Assembly (NCBI GenBank): GCA_949840605.1
Contig: CATKXN010000153.1
Coordinates: 1 to 6,197 of the forward strand
Reading direction: 5' to 3'
Origin: an uncultured Alistipes sp.
GTDB taxonomy: Bacteria > Bacteroidota > Bacteroidia > Bacteroidales > Rikenellaceae
DNA length: 6,197 nt
In this document: positions 1-6,197 of the stretch, one piece after another
How the letters are laid out: each line of letters starts with the position of its first letter
How positions within the stretch are numbered: position 1 is the first letter of the stretch
Program-made: the position numbers and the translations under genes
The notes under the pieces: model-generated
Database searches by the model: none
Told to the model about the DNA's origin: nothing
What the model saw: the letters and a program-made list of their open reading frames with translations, nothing else

Positions 1-570
1 GTACGCATACAGGCTGAACATGTCGGCAGGAGAGGCTGCGACCCGGATACAGCGGTCGCCGTCGTTGACGAAAAAATGCACGTTCCGGAATCCGTCCGCA
101 TTCATGAAAAAACGGTCGCAGTCCGACCAATCGGATATGCCGGGAGCAAAATCGGATTGGTCGGCGGCCGCGGCAACCTCAGTTGTCGCGCGTTCCGAAG
201 CTTCTCCGGAACATGTTCCGGCCAAACCATCTTCCTCGCAGTAAAATGCGTCGTATGTATCGGCGACCGTGTCCCCCACGAATACCTCGGCTTCCGCGTA
301 TTCCGTTTCGCAGCCAAGAGCATCGTGCTCATCGACAATCGAATCCTGCATCACAGCCAGGGTTTCATCCTCTGCAGAATCGTACTCCGGATACCGTATT
401 CCTCCGCCCATATAGGGCCAACAAAAAATCAGTGTCGCCACGGCTCCCACCGACATTCCGACTACCGAACCCCAAAGAACCGAAACTTTTCCGGCCCTGA
501 CTCTCTTTACATATACCGCTGCGAGTGCCGAAAAGACAACCGCAACTAAAAAAAGCATAAACAACGTCAT
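1..570 (-). CDS. Unrecognised two-pass membrane protein with acidic outer domain (partial, C-terminus off left edge)
   Basis: I do not recognise the family. Read leftward from the ATG at 568-570, the frame stays open for 190 codons to the window edge, so start is present and stop is missing. Residues 2-21 and about 32-55 are hydrophobic and fit two membrane helices, joined by a basic loop (VKRVRAGK, 22-29). By the positive-inside rule, the rest should lie outside the cytoplasm. Residues 61-150 are rich in Asp and Glu, with a small-residue linker around 115-145; from about 151 the chain (CDRFFMNADGF, then VHFFVNDGDRCIRV) looks like the start of a folded domain. Cysteines are at 50, 87, 111, 120, 151 and 174. 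A Bacteroidetes-type promoter lies 31 bases upstream, and an in-frame stop at 619-621 limits any longer start. Third positions look less GC-biased than in the kor genes. The membrane topology is an inference from hydrophobicity; the function is unknown. Confidence 0.8.
   Translation of the reverse strand, partial: MTLFMLFLVAVVFSALAAVYVKRVRAGKVSVLWGSVVGMSVGAVATLIFCWPYMGGGIRYPEYDSAEDETLAVMQDSIVDEHDALGCETEYAEAEVFVGDTVADTYDAFYCEEDGLAGTCSGEASERATTEVAAAADQSDFAPGISDWSDCDRFFMNADGFRNVHFFVNDGDRCIRVAASPADMFSLYAY
123..164. repeat. Inverted repeat inside the left-edge gene
   Basis: CCGACCAATC at 123-132 is the exact reverse complement of GATTGGTCGG at 155-164. After one mismatch (133/154), three more pairs follow (134-136 with 151-153), giving 13 of 14 paired positions around a 14-base loop. 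The arms encode the near-mirror peptide ends DQSD (137-140) and DWSD (147-150) of the membrane protein. No T-tract follows on either strand, so it is not an obvious terminator. It may be an RNA hairpin or a chance result of repeated Asp/Ser codons. Confidence 0.6.
191..221. repeat. Overlapping palindromes (16-bp perfect palindrome at 206-221)
   Basis: CCGGAACATGTTCCGG at 206-221 is a perfect 16-base palindrome. Next to it are GAAGCTTC (197-204), also self-complementary, and GTTCCG (192-197), which can pair with CGGAAC (207-212). The block codes for residues 117-126 of the membrane protein, in its low-complexity linker. It could be an RNA fold or a dimeric-protein site, but nothing else in the window matches it, so a function is not established. 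Confidence 0.55.
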
Positions 571-600
571 ACGGCAAGTAACGACTATCGAAAAACAATA

Positions 601-631
601 CAAATATAACACATCCGATCATAAAACACAA
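601..631 (-). promoter_or_regulatory. Bacteroidetes-type promoter for the left-edge membrane protein gene
   Basis: On the minus strand TATATTTG (601-608) matches the Bacteroidetes -7 consensus TAnnTTTG. A TTG (629-631) lies 20 bases further upstream, where the -33 element is expected. Transcription would begin around 594, leaving a leader of roughly 24 bases before the ATG at 570. The -33 triplet directly abuts the preceding operon's terminator hairpin. This is a consensus match only; the start site is inferred. Confidence 0.65.
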
Positions 632-658
632 CAGCGCCCGGCCTTTGGCCGGGCGCTG
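622..658 (-). terminator. Intrinsic terminator of the 2-oxoacid oxidoreductase operon
   Basis: A perfect 12-bp GC-rich stem (CAGCGCCCGGCC at 632-643 pairing with 647-658) closes a three-base loop, 19 bases past the gamma-subunit stop. On the minus strand it is followed by TTGTGTTTTA, an interrupted T-tract with seven T in the first nine bases. Position, stem strength and tail fit a Rho-independent terminator for leftward transcription. The broken T-tract makes it less ideal than the one at 3429-3457. Confidence 0.8.
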
Positions 659-677
659 CAACTGCTTTCCTGATGAA

Positions 678-1223
678 TCAGCGGACCTTGCGGATGATCT
701 CGCCGCCGTGGCGGATAGCCTCCTCGTTGGCCGGAAGCATCTTCCACGCACGCTCGGGAAGCGACTTTTTCAGCCCGACCATCACATTCTCCATCTCGAC
801 CACGGGACGCACTTTCAGGTATCCGCCCAGGATCATCGTGTTGAACAGCTTGGCCTGACCCATACGCGCGCATTCGGCCGTGGCATCGATCGCGTAAACG
901 GCGATGTCCGTGCGCACCGGATGGCGCGTGATGCCGTTCGTATCGTAGATCAGCACGCCGCCGGGCTTGACCATCGGCTCGAATTTCTCCATCGACTGCT
1001 GGTTCAGGATGATCGCCGTGTCGAATTCATGGGCGATGGGCGAGGAGATCTTCCGGTCGGAGAGGATCACCGTCACGTTGGCCGTGCCGCCGCGCATCTC
1101 GGGACCGTAGGAGGGCATCCACGTCACCTCGAAATCCTGCATCACCCCCGAGTAAGCCAGAATCTTACCCATCGAGAGGACGCCCTGTCCTCCGAATCCT
1201 GCAATTATCAACGTCTCTTTCAT
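678..1223 (-). CDS. korC: 2-oxoacid:ferredoxin oxidoreductase, gamma subunit
   Basis: This 181-residue protein is the gamma subunit of a four-subunit 2-oxoacid:ferredoxin oxidoreductase, which oxidatively decarboxylates a 2-oxoacid to its acyl-CoA and reduces ferredoxin, or runs in reverse. It has the family opening GFGGQG (residues 9-14) and the signature SYGPEMRGGTAN (38-49), and its length is normal for a free-standing gamma subunit. I chose the ATG at 1221-1223 because the protein begins at the canonical MKETLIIAGFGGQG; the same frame is open further upstream, but that stretch overlaps the beta-subunit gene out of frame and has no family features. The start is 4 bases after the beta stop, which suggests translational coupling. 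It is the last gene of the operon and a hairpin terminator follows. The substrate cannot be read from this subunit; naming as KorC rather than VorA-like is a convention. Confidence 0.93.
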   Translation of the reverse strand: MKETLIIAGFGGQGVLSMGKILAYSGVMQDFEVTWMPSYGPEMRGGTANVTVILSDRKISSPIAHEFDTAIILNQQSMEKFEPMVKPGGVLIYDTNGITRHPVRTDIAVYAIDATAECARMGQAKLFNTMILGGYLKVRPVVEMENVMVGLKKSLPERAWKMLPANEEAIRHGGEIIRKVR

Positions 1224-1227
1224 TGCC

Positions 1228-1995
<768 letters not shown>

Positions 1996-2001
1996 CGTCT
2001 T

Positions 2002-3096
2002 TTACTTTTTAATCAGTTTTTCCTTGAGCGCGTCGAGCACCTCGTCGGGATTGAACATCATGCCACCCTGACGCCCGTAATGCTCGACGGGGGCTTTGCC
2101 GTTGACGGCCAGCCGCACATCCTCGACCATCTGTCCGGCATTCAGCTCCGCGGAAAGAAATCCCTTGACACCGCGGGCCGCCAGTTCGGCGATCTGCTTT
2201 TTGGGGAAAGGGTAGAGCGTGATCGGGCGCAGCAGGCCGACTTTCAAACCCTCGGCGCGGGCCATTTCGACCGTCGCCGAGCAGATGCGGGCCGACGAAC
2301 CGAACGCCACGATGACGTAGTCGGCATCGTCGCACTCGATGGCTTCGTATCGCACCTCGTTCTCTTCGAGAGCCTTGTATTTCTCCTGCAGCCGTTTGTT
2401 GATGACCTCCATCTTCTCGGACTGCAGTTCGAGCGAGGTCACGATATTGCGCTCACGGCCTGCGGGTTTTCCCTGCGCGGCCCACGAACCGCACTCGGCT
2501 TTCAGCTCCTCATCGGTCCTGCGCGGACGCTGGGGAGCCAGCACGACCTTCTCCATCATCTGTCCGATGGCGCCGTCGGCGAGGATCAGCGCCGGATTGC
2601 GGTATTTGAACGCCAGGTCGAACGCTTCGGCCACGTGGTCGTGCATCTCCTGCACGGAGTTCGGAGCCAGCACGATCAGGTGGAAGTCGCCGTGCCCGCC
2701 GCCCTTGCAGGCCTGGAAATAGTCGCCCTGCGAGGGCTGGATCGTACCCAGGCCCGGACCGCCGCGCTGGCAGTTGATTATCAGACAGGGAAGTTCGGCG
2801 CCGGCCAGATAGCTCAGCCCCTCGGACATCAGGCTGATGCCGGGGCTCGACGACGAGGTCATCACCCGCTTGCCGGTCGAGGCGCCGCCGTAGACCATGT
2901 TGATCGAAGAGATCTCCGACTCGGCCTGCAGCACGACCATGCCCGTGGTCTCCCACGGTTTGAGCTCCATCAAAGTTTCCATCACCTCCGACTGCGGGGT
3001 AATGGGATATCCGAAATATCCGTCGCAACCGTAGCGGATCGCCGCATGGGCGATCACCTCGTTGCCTTTCATCAGTTTCACTTCCTTCTCTGCCAT
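2002..3096 (-). CDS. vorB: 2-oxoacid:ferredoxin oxidoreductase, alpha subunit (VorB-type)
   Basis: The 364-residue alpha subunit has the pyrimidine-binding TPP domain and the C-terminal swivel domain of the PFOR superfamily. Visible marks are GYPITPQSEV (29-38), AESEISSINMVYGGASTGKR (58-77) containing the acidic residues expected to contact TPP, TSSSSPG (80-86), and GGPGLGTIQPSQGDY (112-126). A charged, helical-looking linker spans about 185-250. The second domain (about 255-364) includes VGLLRPITLYPFP (286-298). The GTIQPSQGD version of the loop and the free ferredoxin subunit next door are what is usually annotated as VorB (3-methyl-2-oxobutanoate:ferredoxin oxidoreductase), but this type also occurs in complexes called KorA (2-oxoglutarate). 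It starts 3 bases after the ferredoxin gene. Family is certain; the substrate (branched-chain oxoacids or 2-oxoglutarate) is not. Confidence 0.95.
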   Translation of the reverse strand: MAEKEVKLMKGNEVIAHAAIRYGCDGYFGYPITPQSEVMETLMELKPWETTGMVVLQAESEISSINMVYGGASTGKRVMTSSSSPGISLMSEGLSYLAGAELPCLIINCQRGGPGLGTIQPSQGDYFQACKGGGHGDFHLIVLAPNSVQEMHDHVAEAFDLAFKYRNPALILADGAIGQMMEKVVLAPQRPRRTDEELKAECGSWAAQGKPAGRERNIVTSLELQSEKMEVINKRLQEKYKALEENEVRYEAIECDDADYVIVAFGSSARICSATVEMARAEGLKVGLLRPITLYPFPKKQIAELAARGVKGFLSAELNAGQMVEDVRLAVNGKAPVEHYGRQGGMMFNPDEVLDALKEKLIKK

Positions 3097-3099
3097 AGC

Positions 3100-3327
3100 C
3101 TATTCGAATTTTTGACGATAAACCGTGATGACGCTGTCGGGACAGATCACCGCACACGAAGCGCAGCCCGTGCAGGCATCGGGATTCGCCATCCACGCCA
3201 CCGGGTAGCCCTTGCTGTTTACCTCTGCCGACAGGGCGAGCACGTCGCACGGGCAGGCCGAGGCGCAAACCCCGCACCCTTTGCAGCGCTCCTTGTCGAC
3301 GACGATTGTTCCTTTGATTTTAGCCAT
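3100..3327 (-). CDS. korD: 2-oxoacid:ferredoxin oxidoreductase, delta subunit (2x[4Fe-4S] ferredoxin)
   Basis: This 75-residue ferredoxin-like protein has two complete CxxCxxCxxxCP motifs: Cys15, 18, 21, 25 and Cys52, 55, 58, 62. It should hold two [4Fe-4S] clusters and pass electrons from the catalytic subunits to a soluble ferredoxin. An extra cysteine (Cys27) follows the first motif. As first gene of the operon it fits the delta-alpha-beta-gamma order common in Bacteroidetes. The ATG at 3325-3327 is the natural start: the protein begins MAKIKGTIVVDKERC with no room lost before the first cluster, and the predicted promoter lies just upstream. No signal peptide is seen, consistent with a cytoplasmic complex. 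Alone it could be any small ferredoxin; the neighbours decide the call. Confidence 0.94.
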   Translation of the reverse strand: MAKIKGTIVVDKERCKGCGVCASACPCDVLALSAEVNSKGYPVAWMANPDACTGCASCAVICPDSVITVYRQKFE

Positions 3328-3353
3328 AACGCCGTAGTATTGTTAGTTGCTTA

Positions 3354-3361
3354 CAAATATA
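3354..3361 (-). promoter_or_regulatory. -7 element of the promoter for the korD-vorB-korB-korC operon
   Basis: TATATTTG on the minus strand is an exact match to the Bacteroidetes -7 consensus TAnnTTTG and lies 26 bases upstream of the delta-subunit ATG. The surroundings are AT-rich, unlike the genes. I see no good -33 TTTG at the expected distance; the nearest candidate, TTTA at 3377-3380, is too close (15 bases). The -7 box is identical to that at 601-608. Confidence 0.6.
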
Positions 3362-3428
3362 CAAAAAATTCCATGCTAAACTTGTTTTTCGTTATAAAAA
3401 AACGCCGTTCCGTAATAAAACAACGCCC

Positions 3429-3457
3429 AAAAAAAGAGCTGCCTTTCCGGGCAGCTC
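3429..3457 (-). terminator. Intrinsic terminator after the DUF1015 gene
   Basis: GAGCTGCC (3436-3443) pairs with GGCAGCTC (3450-3457) around a six-base loop, and flanking A and T runs (3431-3435 with 3458-3462) extend the stem to 13 bp. On the minus strand it ends in TTTTTTT (3429-3435). It begins within ten bases of the DUF1015 stop. It is symmetrical enough to work in both directions, but no convergent plus-strand gene is present. Confidence 0.9.
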
Positions 3458-3465
3458 TTTTTCAA

Positions 3466-4713
3466 TTATTTATCATCGAACGAGTGGATCACCACCCCCG
3501 AGCGGAGCTTGGGTTCGAACCACGTTGTCTTCGGCGGCATGATGTTGCCCGTGTCGGCGATGTTGATGAGCTGCTGCATCGAAACGGGGTAGAGGGCGAA
3601 TGCCGCCTTCATCTCCCCGCTGTCCACGCGCCGTTTCAGCTCCCCGAGGCCGCGGATGCCGCCCACGAAGTCGATCCGCTTCGAAGTGCGCAGGTCCTTG
3701 ATGTCCAGAATCTTGTCCAGCACCAGGTTCGACAGTACCGTGACGTCCAGCACCCCGATCGGATCGTTGTCGTCGTACGTACCGGGCTTAGCCGTCAGGC
3801 TGTACCAGCGTCCGTCGAGATACATCGCAAACTTGTGCAGGGCCGCGGGGCGGTACTCCTCCGCGCCCTTATCTTCCACGACGAACGACTCTTTCAGCTT
3901 TTCGAGGAGCTGCGCAGAGGTCAGGCCGTTCAGGTCCTTCACCACGCGGTTGTAGTCGATGATGCGCAGCTGGTTGGCCGGGAACGTCACGGCCAGGAAA
4001 TAGCAGTACTCCTCGCAGCCCGAGTGGTTCGGGTTCTTCGCGCGACACTCCGCACCCACGCGGGCGGCGGCGGCCGTCCGATGGTGCCCGTCGGCGACGT
4101 ACAGCGCCGGGATGCCCGCGAAAATTTCCGTGATGCGGTCGTTGGTCTTCCGGTCGCGGATCACCCACAGCTGGTGTCCGAAGCCGTCGGCAGCCGTGAA
4201 ATCATACTCCGGAGCGTTGTTCTTCACCACGTCGGCGACGATGGCGTCGATCTCGGCATTGTCGGGGTAGGCGAAGAACACCGGCTCGATGTTGGCCTGC
4301 TGGTTGCGGACGTGGATCATGCGGTCCTCCTCCTTGTCGGGGCGCGTCAGCTCGTGCTTCTTGATGGCCCCCGAGAGATAATCCTCGAAGTGGCAGCACA
4401 TCGCCAGTCCGTACTGCGTGCGGCCCTCCATCGTCTGCGCATAGATGTAATAATACTCCTCGGGGTCCTGCCGGAGCCATCCCTCGGACTGCCATTTGCG
4501 GAAATTCTCCACCGCCTTTTCGTAAACCGGCTCGGAATGCTCGTCGGCGATGGGTTCGAAATCGATCTCCGGCTTGATGATGTGGAGCAGCGAACGCTCC
4601 GTAGCCTCGGTCTTCGCCTCGGCGGAATTCAGCACGTCGTAAGGACGCGACGCCACCTCGGCGGCATGTTCCTTCGGCGGACGAACCGCGCGGAAAGGTT
4701 TTATTCGTACCAT
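3466..4713 (-). CDS. DUF1015 family protein, linked to serine biosynthesis genes
   Basis: This is a full-length (415-residue), probably cytoplasmic DUF1015 (COG4198-type) protein with no signal peptide or membrane segment. Motifs I recognise for the family are RPYDVLN (23-29) near the N-terminus, KKHELTRPDKEEDR (118-131), ADGHHRTAAA (207-216) and the C-terminal PPKTTWFEPKLRSG (393-406). The family has no function that I can state as established. DGHHR (208-212) resembles the motif of ParB/sulfiredoxin-fold free-serine kinases (SerK, SbnI), which is suggestive beside serA and serC but not proof. The gene follows serA by 67 bases, with a terminator-like hairpin between, so it is probably expressed by readthrough or from a weak promoter I could not identify. 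A strong terminator ends the unit. I infer a role in serine or phosphoserine metabolism; a phosphatase, kinase or regulatory role are all open. Confidence 0.9.
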   Translation of the reverse strand: MVRIKPFRAVRPPKEHAAEVASRPYDVLNSAEAKTEATERSLLHIIKPEIDFEPIADEHSEPVYEKAVENFRKWQSEGWLRQDPEEYYYIYAQTMEGRTQYGLAMCCHFEDYLSGAIKKHELTRPDKEEDRMIHVRNQQANIEPVFFAYPDNAEIDAIVADVVKNNAPEYDFTAADGFGHQLWVIRDRKTNDRITEIFAGIPALYVADGHHRTAAAARVGAECRAKNPNHSGCEEYCYFLAVTFPANQLRIIDYNRVVKDLNGLTSAQLLEKLKESFVVEDKGAEEYRPAALHKFAMYLDGRWYSLTAKPGTYDDNDPIGVLDVTVLSNLVLDKILDIKDLRTSKRIDFVGGIRGLGELKRRVDSGEMKAAFALYPVSMQQLINIADTGNIMPPKTTWFEPKLRSGVVIHSFDDK

Positions 4714-4732
4714 AAAGTTATCGTTTTAGGCG

Positions 4733-4760
4733 AAAAAGGCGGGCGTTTCCGCACCCGCCT
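4733..4760 (-). terminator. Terminator-like hairpin between serA and the DUF1015 gene
   Basis: AGGCGGG (4737-4743) pairs with CCCGCCT (4754-4760); CG at 4744-4745 can pair with CG at 4750-4751, leaving a TTTC loop and a two-base bulge. On the minus strand five T follow (4733-4737, the innermost also being in the stem). It starts about 20 bases past the serA stop and about 20 bases before the DUF1015 start. The T-tract is short, so partial termination seems more likely than a full stop. Confidence 0.6.
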
Positions 4761-4780
4761 CCTTCCATTACATGTATCGA

Positions 4781-5704
4781 CTATTTGTTGACCTGGAAAC
4801 GGGTGTTGCCGTTCTTCAGGAAATCCACGATCTGACTGGCTGCGGCCAGACCGGCATTGATGTTGGCCTCGGCAGTCTCGGCGCCCATCTTCTTCGCCGT
4901 GGCGAAAACCCGCTTGCCGAACTTCTCGTCCAGCTCGGCCTGGTTGCCGGCGGCGATGTCGGTGATGTATTTCAGATCCTCGCGCTCGGTCAGGGCACGC
5001 ACCACGCCGGCTTCGTCGATCACCTCCTTGCGGGCGGTGTTGACCAGCGTAGCGCCCTTGGGCATCGACATCAGCAGGTCGTAACCGATCGACCCCCGGG
5101 TCTGCTCCGTGGCGGGAATGTGCAGCGAGAGGAAGTCGGACGCCTTGTAAAGCTCCTCGACCGTCGCCACCTTCTTCACGCCGTCGGCCGCGAAGACCGC
5201 CTCGTCGGCGATGAACGGATCGTAAGCGACAACATTCATGCCTAAGGCCTTTCCCTTGCGGCCCACCAGTTTGCCGACGTTGCCGTAGGCGTGGATACCG
5301 AGGGTCTTGCCCTGAATCTCCGAACCCGTACCCGGGGTGAAACGGTTCCGCGACATGTAGATCATCATGGCCAGCGCCAGCTCGGCCACGGCGTTGGAGT
5401 TCTGCCCCGGGGTGTTCATCACCACGATGCCGCGTGCGGTCGCAGCGGCGAGGTCGACGTTGTCGTAGCCGGCGCCCGCACGCACGACGATGCGCAGCCG
5501 CGGCGCTGCGGCGATCACTTCGGCGGTCACCTTGTCGCTGCGGACGATCAGCGCCTCGGCATCGGCCACAGCGTCCAACAATTGTGCCTTATCGGTGTAT
5601 TTTTCGAGCAGTTTCAACGTATAACCCGCCTGCTCGACGATCGAACGGATGCCCTCCACGGCCTTCTTGGCGAAGGGCTTCTCGGTTGCTACCAGTACAT
5701 TCAT
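4781..5704 (-). CDS. serA: D-3-phosphoglycerate dehydrogenase, short ACT-less type
   Basis: SerA oxidises 3-phosphoglycerate to 3-phosphohydroxypyruvate with NAD, the first step of phosphorylated serine synthesis. At 307 residues it contains only the substrate and nucleotide domains and lacks the C-terminal ACT domain that senses serine. Visible are RAGAGYDNVD (75-84), the Rossmann loop GIHAYGNVG (136-144) with Ala139 where most relatives have Gly, Asp162 after the second strand (favouring NAD), and VNTARKEVID (221-230) with catalytic Arg225. The usual TPHIGA motif is replaced by AKKMGA (270-275), so Lys272 stands at the catalytic His position. As I recall, this substitution is known in Bacteroidales enzymes and the Entamoeba histolytica enzyme, so it marks a subtype and not decay. 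The gene lies 9 bases after serC, so they are co-transcribed. Other 2-hydroxyacid dehydrogenases are an alternative, but the serC neighbour argues against that. Confidence 0.93.
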   Translation of the reverse strand: MNVLVATEKPFAKKAVEGIRSIVEQAGYTLKLLEKYTDKAQLLDAVADAEALIVRSDKVTAEVIAAAPRLRIVVRAGAGYDNVDLAAATARGIVVMNTPGQNSNAVAELALAMMIYMSRNRFTPGTGSEIQGKTLGIHAYGNVGKLVGRKGKALGMNVVAYDPFIADEAVFAADGVKKVATVEELYKASDFLSLHIPATEQTRGSIGYDLLMSMPKGATLVNTARKEVIDEAGVVRALTEREDLKYITDIAAGNQAELDEKFGKRVFATAKKMGAETAEANINAGLAAASQIVDFLKNGNTRFQVNK

Positions 5705-5713
5705 GGCTTCCGG

Positions 5714-6197
5714 TTATTTGACGTGCGACTTCGCGAACTCCTGCATGCAGGCCACCAGCGCCTCGACGCTCTCCTTCGGCAGGGCGTTGTAGCACGAAGC
5801 GCGGAAACCGCCCACCAGACGGTGGCCCTTGATGCCGACCATGCCCCGCTCGGTGGCGTAGGCCATGAACTCGGGAGCCAGCTCCTCGTAGCCTTCGGCC
5901 ATGACGAAACAGATGTTCATGAGCGAACGATCCTCCTTCACGACCGTACCGCGGAAGAGCGGGTTGCGGTCGATCTCGTCGTAGAGCAGCTGCGCCTTCT
6001 CGACGTTGCGTCGATGGATCTCCTCCACGCCGCCGATCGACTTGAGCCACTTGAGCGTCTCCTTCAGCACGTAGATCGGGAACACAGGCGGGGTGTTGAA
6101 CATCGAATTGTTCTCCACGTGGGTGCGGAACGACGCCATCGTCGGCAGGTCGCGGACGATGCGATCGAGCATGTCCTCGCGGATGATGGCGAAGACC
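5714..6197 (-). CDS. serC: Phosphoserine aminotransferase, C-terminal part (cut by right edge)
   Basis: SerC is a PLP enzyme that converts 3-phosphohydroxypyruvate and glutamate to phosphoserine and 2-oxoglutarate. The window holds its last 160 codons and the stop; the frame is open to the right edge, beginning VFAIIREDML, so the internal Met at 6170-6172 is not the start. The family is about 360 residues, and the PLP-binding lysine would lie only several residues outside the window. Diagnostic segments here are NNSMFNTPPVFPIYVL, MNICFVMAEGYEELAPEF and the C-terminal GHRLVGGFRASCYNALP, whose His-Arg and second Arg help to bind the phosphorylated substrate in known SerC structures. The stop is 9 bases before serA, the next step's partner, indicating a serC-serA operon. 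The promoter lies outside the window. Confidence 0.96.
   Translation of the reverse strand, partial: VFAIIREDMLDRIVRDLPTMASFRTHVENNSMFNTPPVFPIYVLKETLKWLKSIGGVEEIHRRNVEKAQLLYDEIDRNPLFRGTVVKEDRSLMNICFVMAEGYEELAPEFMAYATERGMVGIKGHRLVGGFRASCYNALPKESVEALVACMQEFAKSHVK

Noticed and set aside
76..549. Plus-strand open frames at 20-244, 76-549 and 183-500.
   Set aside because: They are Arg/Pro/Cys-rich shadows of the minus-strand membrane protein gene and lack promoter or domain features.
365..751. A minus-strand 128-codon frame across the end of korC and the left-edge gene.
   Set aside because: It runs through the terminator hairpin and promoter and is out of frame with both genes; the frame starting at 570 has a clear two-helix protein instead.
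3328..3408. The 8-base direct repeat AACGCCGT at 3328-3335 and 3401-3408, flanking the kor promoter.
   Set aside because: Eight bases in a 138-base region is weak evidence for an operator; there is no third copy or dyad symmetry in it, and one copy overlaps the leader near the start codon.
4705..4720. TAACTTTA just before and into the DUF1015 start, resembling a TAnnTTTG promoter box.
   Set aside because: It overlaps the ATG, so transcription would start inside the gene; the last base also departs from the consensus.

Overview
The window reads as ordinary chromosome of an anaerobic, fairly GC-rich member of the Bacteroidales. An Alistipes-like relative is my best guess, but no marker gene fixes the genus. 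Three things point there: two leftward promoters with the Bacteroidetes -7 box (TAnnTTTG, here TATATTTG both times); a ferredoxin-linked 2-oxoacid oxidoreductase in the order delta-alpha-beta-gamma; and a serC-serA-DUF1015 cluster whose SerA is the short form without an ACT domain, with lysine in place of the usual catalytic histidine. Every gene I can support lies on the minus strand, so transcription runs from right to left.

Right part (3466-6197): the C-terminal half of phosphoserine aminotransferase (serC, cut by the right edge), then phosphoglycerate dehydrogenase (serA) 9 bases later, then a 67-base gap with a terminator-like hairpin, then a DUF1015 protein with a DGHHR motif. A strong intrinsic terminator closes this unit. 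SerA and SerC make phosphoserine from 3-phosphoglycerate. No phosphoserine phosphatase is visible, and the DUF1015 protein sits where one might be expected.

Middle part (678-3327): after a 138-base intergenic region holding that terminator and a Bacteroidetes-type promoter come four tightly packed genes (gaps of 3, 6 and 4 bases). They encode a complete four-subunit 2-oxoacid:ferredoxin oxidoreductase of the VorB/Kor type: a two-cluster ferredoxin, the alpha subunit, the TPP-binding beta subunit and the gamma subunit. A GC-rich hairpin with a T-rich tail closes this operon.

Left part (1-631): a promoter abutting that hairpin drives a gene that runs off the left edge. It encodes an unrecognised protein with two membrane segments and a long acidic domain. 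It shows as an uninterrupted 190-codon minus-strand frame, and it carries two short inverted repeats inside its coding sequence.

No RNA gene, mobile element, CRISPR array or origin was seen. The best candidate for new biology is the DUF1015 protein and its possible role in serine/phosphoserine metabolism.
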